Shown here: piece by piece, positions 8,306-19,800 of the stretch | How positions within the stretch are numbered: the first letter of the stretch is position 1 | How the letters are laid out: each line of letters begins with the position of its first letter | Source of the DNA: CBDFMG01 sp965221205 [NCBI: bacterium] | GTDB taxonomy: Bacteria > SM23-31 | Assembly: GCA_965221205.1 (NCBI GenBank) | Contig: OZ244870.1 | Coordinates: 2,480,001-2,544,000 of the forward strand | Reading direction: 5' to 3' | Length of the DNA stretch: 64,000 nt | Notes under the pieces: generated by a model | The model's database searches: none | Told to the model about the DNA's origin: nothing | Seen by the model: the letters and a program-made list of their open reading frames with translations, nothing else | Position numbers and translations under genes: made by a program

Positions 8306-9409
8306 ATGAAGATAGAAAAAATTGAATTATTCAGGGTGAAGATTCCTCTCGAGCATTTTTTTGAAACCAGCTACGGCAGAGTGTATCATGAAGAACATAT
8401 AATTGTCAAGATGTTGAGCGAAGGGATTACAGGATATGGTGAATCTGCCGTAGAAACTGTCCCATATTATATTCATGAAACGACCGATTCTGTTTTGTAT
8501 ATCCAGAAAGAATTTTTTGTACCAGCGGTCTTGCACAATGAATTTCGGAGTATCGAAGAATTAAACAGTACTTTAAATAAAATCCGTGGAAATAATATTG
8601 CAAAATGCGGATTTGAAGGAGCTTTCTGGCATATTTATACACAGATGCATGACATACCGCTCTATAAGCAGTGGGGAGGCGTTCGGAGTACAATACAATC
8701 GGGAATAAGTATTGGAATTCAGGATTCAATTCAAGATCTCTTGAAGCGTATAGAATTATTCCTTGATGAAGGTTACAAAAGGATAAAAATTAAGATTAAA
8801 CCGGGCTGGGATGTTGATGCTGTTAAAGCTATCCGTGAAAATATTGGTGATATTCCACTCATGGTAGATGCTAATTCAGCATATACTCTTATGGATGTAG
8901 ACATCCTGAAGGCTCTTGATGATTACAACCTAATGATGATTGAGCAGCCCCTGCACCATGAAGACTTAACCGAACATGCACATCTACAACAACACCTACA
9001 GACACCGATTTGTCTTGATGAGAGTATTGCAAATGTGGCAAGTGCAAAAGCAGCACTTGCTTTGCAGAGCTGTAAAATTATTAATGTTAAACCTGCCCGT
9101 GTTGGTGGATATTCCAATGCTATCGAAATTCACAATCTTTGTAAAGATAGTGGAGTCGGTATCTGGTGCGGTGGAATGCTCGAATTTGGCATTGGAAGAG
9201 CATTTAATGTGGCACTTTGCTCATTAGAAAATTTTATTTTTCCGGGAGATGTCTCTTCGAGCAGCAGATACTATAAAGAAGACCTTATAAGCCCACATAT
9301 CGAGCTGGAACAGGGAGAATTTAAAATACCTGACAATCCGGGTATAGGTTTTGGTATAGATGAAGAGGTTCTTAGTAAATATACAATAGATTCATTTAAT
9401 GCTTCATAA
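8306..9409 (+). CDS. N-succinylamino-acid racemase / o-succinylbenzoate synthase family enzyme
   Basis: A 367-residue enolase-superfamily enzyme of the MenC2/NSAR group. Catalytic Lys161 and Lys163 (KIKIK), metal ligands Asp188 (MVDANS), Glu213 (MIEQP) and Asp238 (CLDES), and second base Lys262 (VKPARVGG) are all present. IWCGGMLEFGIGRAFN is the signature of this subgroup. Members either dehydrate SHCHC to o-succinylbenzoate in menaquinone synthesis or racemise N-succinylamino acids, and many do both. The adjacent COG3375 remnant argues for an NSAR role originally. With that partner dead and no men genes in the window, its present job is unclear. The ATG at 8306 is the only sensible start. 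An intact catalytic set implies it is still active. Confidence 0.82.
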   Translation: MKIEKIELFRVKIPLEHFFETSYGRVYHEEHIIVKMLSEGITGYGESAVETVPYYIHETTDSVLYIQKEFFVPAVLHNEFRSIEELNSTLNKIRGNNIAKCGFEGAFWHIYTQMHDIPLYKQWGGVRSTIQSGISIGIQDSIQDLLKRIELFLDEGYKRIKIKIKPGWDVDAVKAIRENIGDIPLMVDANSAYTLMDVDILKALDDYNLMMIEQPLHHEDLTEHAHLQQHLQTPICLDESIANVASAKAALALQSCKIINVKPARVGGYSNAIEIHNLCKDSGVGIWCGGMLEFGIGRAFNVALCSLENFIFPGDVSSSSRYYKEDLISPHIELEQGEFKIPDNPGIGFGIDEEVLSKYTIDSFNAS

Positions 9410-9433
9410 TATTCTACAGATAATTTTAAAACC

Positions 9434-9679
9434 ATGAAGGTAACAGTACGGTTTTTTGCGCTGTGTAAGGAAAGGACAGGAACAAAGCGGGTCGAATTTG
9501 ATTTTCCAGACGGCGCAGATAAAAACACTTTAGTGGAAAAACTGAATTTCCGGTTTCCTGCGCTCCAGGATATGCTCCCGCAGACAGTCTTTGCTATAAA
9601 TAATGAATATGTCATGCACAATTTTGAGATGCATGATGGTGATGAGATTAATCTCATCCCACCGGTAAGCGGAGGATAA
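9434..9679 (+). CDS. moaD: Molybdopterin synthase small subunit MoaD
   Basis: An 81-residue ubiquitin-fold protein ending in Gly-Gly (PPVSGG), the tail that is thiocarboxylated and donates sulfur to cyclic pyranopterin. The length is normal. The gene ends one base before moaE, so the two subunits are translationally linked. MoaA, MoaB and MoaC are not in this window and would have to be elsewhere for the pathway to work. Confidence 0.9.
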   Translation: MKVTVRFFALCKERTGTKRVEFDFPDGADKNTLVEKLNFRFPALQDMLPQTVFAINNEYVMHNFEMHDGDEINLIPPVSGG

Positions 9680-9680
9680 C

Positions 9681-10109
9681 ATGAATTTGATAACGGATAA
9701 ACCAATTGAGACTGAAAGACTTATCGAATCCGTTGAGTCCCCGGGGGCCGGAGCAATTATTACGTTTAACGGTCTTGTCAGGAATAATGCCGAGGGTAAA
9801 CAGGTTGTACGGATGGAATATGAAGCTCACACCAAAATGGCAGAAAAACTTATGGCTGAACTAATTGAAAAAATAATGTCAGATTTTAATATCACCGGAA
9901 TTACTATGCAGCATAGGACCGGAATGCTCGAAATCGGGGAATCGAGTGTTATGATTGCAGTCTCAGCTCCACATCGGGTTGATGCGTTTGACGCCTGTCA
10001 GTATGCAATTGATACTATTAAAGAGACAATACCAATCTGGAAAAAAGAGTATTTTCAAGATGGAGTAAGCTGGGTAGAAGGCACGCCGATTCAGCCAAAC
10101 GTAGGATGA
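9681..10109 (+). CDS. moaE: Molybdopterin synthase catalytic subunit MoaE
   Basis: A 142-residue large subunit that converts cyclic pyranopterin monophosphate to molybdopterin with sulfur from MoaD. Recognisable parts are GAIITFNGLVRN near residues 28-39, MEYEAH, the region HRTGMLEIGESSVMIAVSAP, and the active-site segment IPIWKKEYFQDG whose lysines bind the substrate. Length and order are those of the family. It is transcribed with moaD and the following nucleotidyltransferase. Confidence 0.92.
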   Translation: MNLITDKPIETERLIESVESPGAGAIITFNGLVRNNAEGKQVVRMEYEAHTKMAEKLMAELIEKIMSDFNITGITMQHRTGMLEIGESSVMIAVSAPHRVDAFDACQYAIDTIKETIPIWKKEYFQDGVSWVEGTPIQPNVG

Positions 10110-10112
10110 AAA

Positions 10113-10703
10113 ATGAATACCGCTGTCATTCTTGCCGCTGGTGAATCCAGTAGAATGGAAAATTCGCCAAAAGCTAACCTGTTGTATAGAAATAAAACTT
10201 TTCTTGAAAACCTTGTTGTTGTCTTTCAGGATGCAGGTATTGACTCTATCATTGTCGTACTTGGTGCTCATGTTGATGAAGTAAAAAAGAATCATGTAAA
10301 TCTGCCTGTTGAGTTCATTGTAAATACCAATTATCAAGAAGGACAGCTTAGTTCAATTAAAGAATCACTCAAATTGATTTCTGCTGAATCAGAACTCATG
10401 ATTGTCCACCTTGTTGACCACCCTTTGATACAATCTAATACTATAATATCGATACTTTTTAAAAGAACAGAGACAAATGCTTCGGTTATCATTCCTACTT
10501 ATGAAAACCGAAGAGGACACCCCGTGCTTTTTGGAAAAGAAGTGTTTTCCGAACTGCAAAATGCATCCATTCACGTTGGTGCTCGTGAAGTTGTATGGAA
10601 TCACAAAGATGATCTCAAAGAAGTCGCAACGAATGATAGAGGAATTCTGATTAATATTAATTCACCGGAAGAATATCGGAAATGGTGTGAAAATGAACTT
10701 TAA
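10113..10703 (+). CDS. MocA/MobA-like nucleotidyltransferase
   Basis: A 196-residue NTP transferase of the group that adds a nucleotide to molybdopterin (CTP in MocA, GTP in MobA). The N-terminal LAAGESSRM (residues 7-15) is the nucleotide-binding loop. VDHPLIQS is the metal-binding aspartate region and RRGHPVLFGKEVF the conserved product-site motif of the MocA branch, which favours cytidylyltransferase over MobA. It starts three bases after moaE and closes a three-gene molybdenum cofactor operon. A MocA product would fit enzymes of the xanthine dehydrogenase type, none of which is seen here. Confidence 0.8.
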   Translation: MNTAVILAAGESSRMENSPKANLLYRNKTFLENLVVVFQDAGIDSIIVVLGAHVDEVKKNHVNLPVEFIVNTNYQEGQLSSIKESLKLISAESELMIVHLVDHPLIQSNTIISILFKRTETNASVIIPTYENRRGHPVLFGKEVFSELQNASIHVGAREVVWNHKDDLKEVATNDRGILININSPEEYRKWCENEL

Positions 10704-11087
10704 CGTGTGAGATTATAATGAAAGCTCCGACATTCGGAAGATTTACTCACCTTTTTTAAACATAATGTGCTAATCAACGTATTAATCCGACCTAAATTAT
10801 AGTCTTAAAAACTATTTTCTGTGATATTCAATTGAATGAGTAGCTGATAACTAATATCGTTATAGTATAAAATGTATATTTTGATTTTGCTACATCTATA
10901 ACTTCCGCACATCAAATTGTCTAACTTCTTTGATTCTTATCACATTTTCCTTACATTTACAGCATAGTATTTACAACGATATGCGGTATTTTCATCATAC
11001 TTTCTTAAAGCAAATTTAATCGCATGACGATAATGAGTTAAGATAAGTTTAAGTAGTTCGTGTTATGGACTCACGCTATAGTCAACC
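10704..11087. other. Intergenic region with no recognisable content
   Basis: About 380 bp of AT-rich DNA between the molybdenum cofactor operon and a decayed surface-protein gene. I see no open frame of note, no terminator with a clear stem and no convincing promoter. Confidence 0.5.
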
Positions 11088-14000
11088 ATGAAACATACCA
11101 ATCCTTACAAAAACAAATTGTTAGGCGCACTATGCCTTGTTGCGCTGCTGCTGAGTATTCCTTCTGTCAGTTATGCGCAACTTGACATTTGGACACCTGT
11201 AGGTCCCGGAATTGCCGCTGGTGATACGATGTTTTCTATTGTCGTCGATCCGAATTTTTCGGATACGGTATATGTCGGCAGCTCCTCTTCCGTATTGAAA
11301 GAACATTTGGCGGAGGAACAATTTGGACTCCTCTTACTCCATTTCCCGGAGGCGTGAAAATTATTGATTTGCTTGTGCATCCTAAATGTCTCTTCAAAAG
11401 TAATTGCAGCATCTGACAGTGGAGTTTTTGTGAGTACAGACAGAAGGGGGCAATTTGGACGCATAGCATTGCAGGATTAGCGAACACTGTCTTGACGGAT
11501 TTACTAATCAATTCTCAAAATCATGATACATTGTTAGCAATTAGCAATGGTGTTGTGTTCAGGGGCTTAAATTTCGCTACCTCCTGGGCGTCACATAATG
11601 ACGGATTATCTGCTGATTTCGTTAATGTCACATCTATGGGTAATGCTACATTTGATCAGGCGACTATGTATGTCGGAACTTCGAATGGCAGGTCGTACAG
11701 ATCGGATAATTCAGGCCTGACCTGGACATTTCGGGGAACTATTGTAGTAGCGAATATAACAAGAATTATTGTCGACAATCTTGACTCTGATATCGTGTAT
11801 GCTGGCACGGCCAGTGATGGTGTTCACAGATCACTTGACGGAGGTGTGTCATGGTTTCAGTTTCCAAGAAGTAATCCGGTTACAGATGTTCTCCAGATAA
11901 AGTCGCTTGCGCTTGATTCGTCAACACCTCGAAAACTTTATGCCGGTACGGATGGTAATGGAGTATATCAGTCTGCGTTCGGTGACACCGTATTGTCGGC
12001 AATTAATCTCGGTATTGAATAATGGAAGAATTCTTGATTCGGCAGTCCACCCGCTTGAACCGTATATAACCTTCTCAACAACCGAAGAAAATACACTGAA
12101 TGCGGTTTATAAGTATATATCGGTAACAGAAGTCCTGTACTTGTTTTTCTTGTTGACAATCTTCAACAGAATGCTATTATGACTCACTCGCCACTCATGT
12201 CTTTTCTTGGATTCCCGCTCAAGCAGATACAGGTGATAGTGTTGTCGTCTTTAAAGTATACGATCTTCGAGGAGGTCAGGATTCTTCTGCTGTAACCATT
12301 AATATGAACAGAATTCCAACAATAACTATAGCGGATACCACGATTAGCGGAATAGAAGATTTTCTTATCACATTTACCGTATCGGCGACATATCCCGATA
12401 ATGATCCACTGCTTTTTAGTGCATCGAGTCTTCCGACCGGTGCTACATTCGATACAAATGGTACGAAAACTTTTACCTGGACGCCTGGATTTGACCAGGC
12501 AGGTAGTACTACTGTCACATTTACCGTGGATGATGGAAGGACAGGCGTTGTCACAAAAAATGTTATATTTTCAATCCGGAACAAAAACCGTAATCCATTC
12601 TTCGATCCTGCAATAAACGATAAGGCTGTGCAGGAAGGTTCACTTCTCTCATTCTATTGTCAATGGAACAGATTTAGATAACGATCCAATAACGTAGAGT
12701 ATTTTAGATACATTATCAATAAGCGCAGGCTACGATTCGGTAAATACGAAACGTTTTTCCTGGATTCCGACCTTTGAAGATTCAGGCCGCTATGTTGTTG
12801 CGTTTACATTATGTGATGATCTGGGAGGAACAGCAACGGACTCTGTTATTATTACCGTTGAAAATGTCAATCGGGCACCGGTTTTCAGCACAATTGCCGA
12901 TACGTTTTCGATAAATGAGGGTGAGAGTATTAGTTGCACTGTTCAGGCAACCGATGCTGATGGTGACTCCGTTTCGTATGATGCAGCTAATCTGCCTCAG
13001 AGTTCAACGTTCAATAAATTCAGCGGCCTATTTATCTGGATTCCAAATTTTAGTCAAAGCGATACACACCGTATTGTCTTTAACGCTCTCGATGACCAGA
13101 GAGGAGGATCATTCAGAGACGTATTTCTTGTTGTGCAGGTACCTCTGCCGGGAACCGACTTTACTCCTACAATTATTGGTACAGAAGATAAAGTGATCAA
13201 CGAGAACAAAACAGTGATTTTCCAGATTGTTGCAACAGATGACGGCTTACAAGATTCATTAACATTCACCCTCGATAATGCACTGCCTCCCAGGGCAATG
13301 TTTGATGCTCAAGGGACACACATTTTTGAATGGGCTACAACATTTAATGACAGCGGTACCTATGTATTGGCATTCAGTGCGACCGATAGTTTCCGAATAC
13401 AGCACGTGATACGGTGTTGATTACGGTTAATAATGTAAACAGGCTGCCGGTGACTATCATCCCCACAGATACAAATTTTATGGAAGGGACTCCAATTGTA
13501 CTGCCGCTGAGAATTTCTGATCCAGATAACGATACTATTACACTTACGTGTTTTGAAGTGCCTTTCGGTATCTTGATCAAGTCCGGAGGAGTCGATACGC
13601 TTGTATGGACATCGACATTTTTGCAGGAGGGTGTTTATCAACTTAGGTTCATGGTAGACGACACTCAGAATGGAAGTTTAAGTCATACCATCCAGATAAC
13701 TATCAAGCATCTCAGGTGGCGGAAGTAGTTTGTCGCAGTTTGTGCTGTCAAAAAGTTCAATAACCGGTAGCACTTTTGCTCTAAAAGTGAGCGATATTCC
13801 CAGCATTACTTCTTTGACCGATGATACAGAGTATTACTGGTGTGTGTAGGGATTTGACAATCGAGGTGGCCAAACAATGACTACACCTGGCACACATTCG
13901 TTCTATCTTAATATCGCTAATGATCCGCCGTTAGCACCATCAAATGGCATTAGTCCGGTATCAAGTATGTCAGTAAGTGTGCCACAGCCTGTTTTTCGCT

Positions 14001-14535
14001 GGGATCCCGCAACTAATCCGGATTTCAGTGATCCTTCGTCGTCGTTAAAATATGTTCTGGAATTGTCGAACAATAATTTCCAGCTTTGATTTGACGAAAG
14101 AGTCCTTACCGAAGCTGGAATTGATACCTTTATTAGCCCTGTTTTCTTCGAAGATAATGAAATTTAGTATTATAAATTGAGCACAATCGATGACGAAGGA
14201 ATTTCTTCCCTGCAGAGTTCAATCATGCAGATATTTATTAACACTATACAGGAGTCTCCCTGTGTATTTAATCTGGTATTGCCACAGGAAAACTTCGGAA
14301 ATTCATATAGGCCGGATTCCATTTTCTTTGACTGGAGCGACAGCTTTGATCCTGGTCCAAGCAATTTTATATATTATAAGCTGGAAATTAGTGTAGATGA
14401 TGATTTCTCCAACGAAAATGTTGTCTTGTTTGTAGACAATATCTCGAAAAATACTTCATTTGGGATGGTACGGGACACCAAAGGAAACCTGTAGCATCGG
14501 GTGTATATATAGCTGTCATTTCAACAAAGATTTGA
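11088..14535 (+). pseudogene. Large secreted protein with propeller and Ig/cadherin-like repeats, extensively decayed
   Basis: The 5' end encodes a good signal peptide (MKHTNPYKNKLLGALCLVAL, cleavage after SYAQ). Repeats of the BNR/sortilin propeller type follow, such as VDPNFSDTVYVGSSS, ATMYVGTSNGRSYRSDNSGL and DIVYAGTASDGVHRSLDGG. From 12.2 kb there are at least five tandem Ig/cadherin-like units with the recurring pattern FTWTPGFDQAGSTTVTFTVD. The last piece (14461-14535) reads WDGTGHQRKPVASGVYIAVI, a FlgD/T9SS-like C-terminal sorting domain. Many frameshifts and stops separate the pieces (for example near 11330, 12022, 12680, 13415, 13728, 13849, 14087 and 14455). An intact form would have exceeded 1100 residues and been displayed on the cell surface. 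Gene boundaries inside the wreck are uncertain; it could be two genes. Confidence 0.7.
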
Positions 14536-14627
14536 GAGTAGTGCGCAACGAATGATGTTAGTCAAGTAGAACAAACATGTGGAGTAATCAGACTGTACAA
14601 TAAGAGTATAAAGACTGCATTAAAACC

Positions 14628-15761
14628 ATGTGTGTGCAGTTACCAACCATTAAACATGCATCTCTTTCGCTTACTTCAAAAATCATATTTAAATCGGTAA
14701 CAGCCCTGCAGTCATTAAAAACAGGAGATATTATTGCGGGTAAAATTGTCGATTTATTTTCCCAAAATTCATACGTTGTGTGTCTCGGCGGGCAAGAAAT
14801 CGTTGCGCAATCTCACATTGCATTGACTCAAAAAAAGAGTACTCCTTATAGATACTTTCAGCAACGCCCAAGCTTTTATAAAGGTGAAAAATTCACTTCA
14901 TGGGCTTTCGCACAAACAGCAAATCTTTCACAAATACTCAAGGCATTTCATCTCCCTGCTAGTGCTTTAACGCGGCAAATAGTGACACAAATGCTTAGTC
15001 TTGATATTCCCATATCACATAATAACATAAGCTCGAAAGCTATTTGGTAATGGCTTTTCTTTGTTCAGTGATAAAGAATTCAAAATTGACTGGAATGTGC
15101 TGCACAAGTCTTCAGTAGAATTACCTAACCTGCTGAATGAATTTGTTAATGCAAATACTGTGAGCGGAAAAGCAGTTACAACCGCGAAATTGTCTTCGGT
15201 TATAGATGAGCTCACCGCAAATATCGGTGTAGTTGGCTTAACCCAATTTGTAAGCACGGTAGTGCGATCAAAAAATCTTTTAGGAAATGGAGTCTATTCT
15301 CATGTTCTCTTAGCAGCGATTAAGTTGCTGGCGCGTATCGCATCAGAAAAATTCAAAAGCATAGATTCACCATTCTACTTTTCACTCATGCTATGTTTAG
15401 GCTCTCATAATATGAATGTGGAGTTTTTTACCGTACTATGACATTTTACCCAGAGAATCTTGAGTAGACACTTGGCTTTCAATTAAATATTTTAATTTAT
15501 ATTGAAAATTCATCACCACTTCATATTGTGGTTGTAAAAAAAGCGCAGCAAATGATTTCTATTAAATTTCATCATCCTCATGAAAGCAACATAAATTTGC
15601 TTGAACTCAACCAAGGGCTACTGAAGCAAATTTTTGTCCGACATGGTTACCCAACAGTGAATATCTCATACCATATTACCGATACATCCGATCCGCAGTA
15701 CAGGGCCGGCTTGTTTATGCACAAAATGACAATAGCTAAATCTGTAAATATTACCAGCTAA
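14628..15761 (+). pseudogene. Probable FliK-like flagellar hook-length control protein remnant
   Basis: Three frames join into one protein of about 370 residues. The first, LKTGDIIAGKIVDLFSQNSY plus VVCLGGQEIVAQSHIALTQ, resembles the small beta module repeated in FliK-like proteins. Next come FHLPASALTRQIVTQMLSLD and a region that shifts frame near 15035 to KLFGNGFSLFSDKEF. The last part (15528-15761) contains HIVVVKKAQQMISIKFHHP and LLELNQGLLKQIFVRHGYP, similar to the FliK C-terminal domain, which controls hook length. Frameshifts lie near 15035, 15380 and 15440. No other flagellar gene is visible, so this may be a leftover of a lost motility locus. The family call is moderate because it rests on pattern, not on a search. 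Confidence 0.45.
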
Positions 15762-15945
15762 TGTTCATTGTACTGAAAAAATAACTCATTCAACATCCGT
15801 GTTTTAATCTAATCTATTTCTATTTACAAAGACTTACATGTGCTGTATCTTATTCAATACTGCTTGACATTTAAATATAATTCACGTAATTTTCTGAGTT
15901 TACTTTTAATACGACGTGGCGCAGGAAAGATACACTTAAATTGCA

Positions 15946-16710
15946 GTGAGAAAAATGGAAGAGAACAGAATTGAAAATGTTATCCGGAATAACAATATTC
16001 CAAAACATGTCGCTATAATAATGGATGGGAATGGGCGCTGGGCCAAGCAACGGAAGCTGCCTCGTGTTGCCGGTCATAATGAGGGCATCAATTCTGTAAG
16101 AGAAATTGTAAAAGTGTCTACGAAGCTTGGGATAAAAGTTTTGACCTTATATACTTTTTCATCAGAAAACTGGAAACGCCCAAAAACTGAAGTTACTGCA
16201 TTGATGCATTTATTAGTAACAACGATCAGGAAGGAAGTGCAAGAGCTTCTGGAGCAAAATATACGAATCAGAACAATAGGAAGATTAGAGGATTTGCCGA
16301 AATTGCCACGAAAAGAAATACAAGAGGCAATAAAAAAAACAGCAGATAATACGGGGTTGATTTTGAATCTGGCACTTAGTTACTCAAGCAGAAATGAAAT
16401 ATTATACGCAGTAAAATGTATAATAAACAGAGTACAATCAGGTGACTTAGATGGAACTGATTTATCTGAAGAAATGTTTTCGGAGTTTTTGTATACACAA
16501 GGACTGCTGGACCCTGATTTGCTTATAAGGACAAGTGGAGAATCTCGTATAAGTAACTTTCTGTTATGGCAACTTGCATATACGGAGTTGTTTATTACAA
16601 ACATCTTGTGGCCCGATTTTAGGGAAAAAGAATTTTTGGATGCTGTGGAAAATTACCAGACACGAGAAAGACGATTTGGTCTTGTGAGTGAACAGCTATC
16701 ATGTAAATGA
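15946..16710 (+). CDS. uppS: Isoprenyl transferase (undecaprenyl diphosphate synthase)
   Basis: Adds isopentenyl units in cis to farnesyl diphosphate to make the C55 lipid carrier for peptidoglycan and O-antigen. IIMDGNGRWAKQR (from about residue 24; Asp27 binds Mg-diphosphate), TLYTFSSENWKRP and DLLIRTSGESRISNFLLWQL are diagnostic, and the C-terminal ILWPDF and RERRFG are conserved. The length of 254 residues is normal. The start is either GTG 15946 or ATG 15955; neither has a strong ribosome site. It opens the envelope-biogenesis block that continues with tamB, bamA, ompH and the lpx genes. Confidence 0.93.
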   Translation: MRKMEENRIENVIRNNNIPKHVAIIMDGNGRWAKQRKLPRVAGHNEGINSVREIVKVSTKLGIKVLTLYTFSSENWKRPKTEVTALMHLLVTTIRKEVQELLEQNIRIRTIGRLEDLPKLPRKEIQEAIKKTADNTGLILNLALSYSSRNEILYAVKCIINRVQSGDLDGTDLSEEMFSEFLYTQGLLDPDLLIRTSGESRISNFLLWQLAYTELFITNILWPDFREKEFLDAVENYQTRERRFGLVSEQLSCK

Positions 16711-16824
16711 TCAAGAACTAAAAGGATAATAATTCAAAATTCATAAATTGCTGAAAATATAGAAGTTTGGAACCTCCTATTACCTTATTTCGTTAAAATA
16801 TTAGACAATTTTTGAATTAGATAT

Positions 16825-19800
16825 ATGTTAAAACGTACCTTAAAATTAAGAAACCTCTCAATTCTCCTAGGGTCTCTTTTTCTGTTTGGGAGTGTGGGTG
16901 TTTATATCGGTTGGGACTTATTCCGGGCAAGTGAACGCATAAAATTGCTTATTCAAGATGAGGCAAGGGAGCAACTCAAAGAAACTATCAATATTGAGCA
17001 AGCAAGGATTGGTTTCGGATATGTTGCTCTTGACAATCTTGACTTTGGATTGAATGAAGGTGTGGATTCGGTTGCAATTACTGAATTGCAGATTGGCTGG
17101 AGCAATATTGAGTTTTTGAAATCTTGGTTTGAGCCGCAGCAAGGTATTACTGAGGTTCGCATTGTGCAACCTGAGTTTTTTATCGGATCATTGTCATCTT
17201 CAGATGGAGACAATATTGATGAAAACGATTTATACGCCAGACGTGACCAGATAGTCAAACAAATTCACGAAGCAACCCGTCAGATTATTAACAGTTTTCA
17301 GAATGTTTCACGCGTTGCAATTAGTGATGCGGTTGTTTATTATCGAGATGCCTCGGAAAATATTCAGCGTGTTGCTTACGAAATTAATGGTCAGTTGACT
17401 TTAGACGAACAATCATCTGCAGAATTAAGTGTTACTGGTCGACTCTTTAGCGCCCTGGATGACAATGTAACGATAGCTGCGTATGTTGATCTCAAAAAAT
17501 TTGATTTTATTGCAGACGTTGATATCTCTAAATTTGATCTTGCGCTTGGTTTGCCTGACTGGATGCTCGATATTATTCAATTTAATAATGGTGAAGTGAG
17601 TTGCCAGCTTCATGTAGTTAAGGATTCGCAATCAGGAAATCAATCCGATTATCTGGTAAATGGGATCATCGATGTGTCCGGTGCAGATTATGTGCTTGTA
17701 AACTCTAAAATCCCAGTTTATAATGCACATGCAACTGCCCATATAGACCAAGGCGTTGTGAACATTATGTCCTGGAATCAAGAAATAGCGGCTGGAAAAG
17801 TTGAAATCACCGGCAATGTCAGCAGTATTATTGATCCAGAAGTGAATGTGAATGTTCTTGTGTATAATGCTGATATAGATGAAATACAAAGCCGTCTCTT
17901 CAACGAAAAACGATATGAGGTGACCGGATTGTTGTCCGGAAATTTTGATGTGGCTGGGCGGATGCATGATATTCTAGAATTTTCCGGTTATGTACAGTCA
18001 GATTCCCTTGTTCATGAGTCATGGGTGCTGTTTGACATCAACTCCTTGATTTCAATGAAATATCCTGGCGTTTCGATAGAGTCATTTGATGCCACATATA
18101 AGGAAACAAGCATATCGTTTACCGGTTACCATAATTTTACTGACCCTAAGCAGACCAGTCTCTCGGGACAAATCAGTGGTGATTTGATGTCATGGTTTGA
18201 AAGTTTACCACTTCTCGAAGAGAATAAATATTTTGGTGAAGCTGACTTTACATTTCTAGGTCCTTTTGAATCCTATACTGGTGAGGGTGAAATATCTCTA
18301 TCCAGCACGAATGAATCCGGTACGAAAACAATTGAGGGGACATTCCTTCTTTCAAATGAGGATATTCTTATTCAAGGGAAATCTGCTGATCAGGATTTTG
18401 ATTTCAATGGTTGGTTGTCGCTTGATTTGACTGATTATCAATTAGAGTTTTCAAATGCTATGCCGGTTCTACAGCATGAGCTTAGTCTGGATGATGATTA
18501 TTTTGATGATAACGCCGTTGAGCTTAACATGTCGATAAATGGCAAGAATTCCAATACTGAAATACATGCTGCTGCCTTAACCAATCTATCCGATACTCTT
18601 TTCACATATTATGGTGATTATAATAATCAGAGTAATGAAGTTGCTCTTTTGGAAAGTGAGTTCAACATTTCTTTACCTGGTGAAAATTCATTATTCGTCA
18701 CCGGAGAATTATCTAAAGATGGACCAAATTATCAGCTTAGTAACATTCAGAGTCCCGGTCTATTTTACGGGTCTGGTGAAATAATAGAAAATGGACGCAT
18801 TGCTGTTCGAGGCGACATCCGGATACTTTCATCCATAGATTATTTAAAAGAATATTTTGGTCATTCAGTACTTGAATATGGGATAGTAGAAGGTAATGTC
18901 TCTGTACGGGGAACCGTAAGTGAACCGGATTTAAAGGGCGTTCTTACTCTTTTTGATGGTGTCAAGGATTCATTAAGCAACATGTATGGTCAGATAGATC
19001 TTGCTTCTTCTGCTTGGTCAGAACTAAAATTTACCAACATATCGGTAATGAATGACGGTACTGAAATTCTCTATGGCGATGCTCATTTCGATTTTATCAA
19101 CAATGAAAAAGAGATAAGCCTGCATGGGAGTGGCGTGTCATCGGATATTTACAACTCACTTTTCTCCTGGAATCAAAAAATATTACAGGGAGATGTCACC
19201 TTTAATCTGAACTATTCCAATGATGGCAATCACAATTTAATTTTAGGTTCAATCGATGTTCCCGTTGGAAAATTGGATAGGTTTGATTTTTATGGATTGC
19301 ACATTGACCTTGCTTCACCGCTTGAAATGCTCGAAGATACGAGGGAAGTGATTGAAGAAAATAGTAAGTTACCTGTCGGAGTATGGATTCAAAATATAAA
19401 CGTATCCATGCTTGATAGTGTCGCAATTAAAGGGTCGGGATTTTTATCATTTACAGATGATAGTGAGTCAGATTTTATGCTTTCAATGAATGGTAATTTT
19501 CTATCGGTATTTCCTGCTATGGATAAATTTTTCCTCAGCTCCTGGGGTGTCGGTGCGGCAGATATGAATATAACAGGGAGCATTCTTAATCCAACGATTG
19601 CATATGGAAACTTGACAATTATGAATGGCAGCCTTGCCATGGAATCAGTTATTGAGGAAGTTGAAGAAATTAATCTTGTGGCTGAATTACAGCCTGGCAG
19701 CAGATATATTGAATTTAAGACTTTTGAGGGAATGCTCAACGGAAATCCTGCAACAATTGCCAATTCGCCGGTTGTAATCAATAAGACAGATTCTACCATA

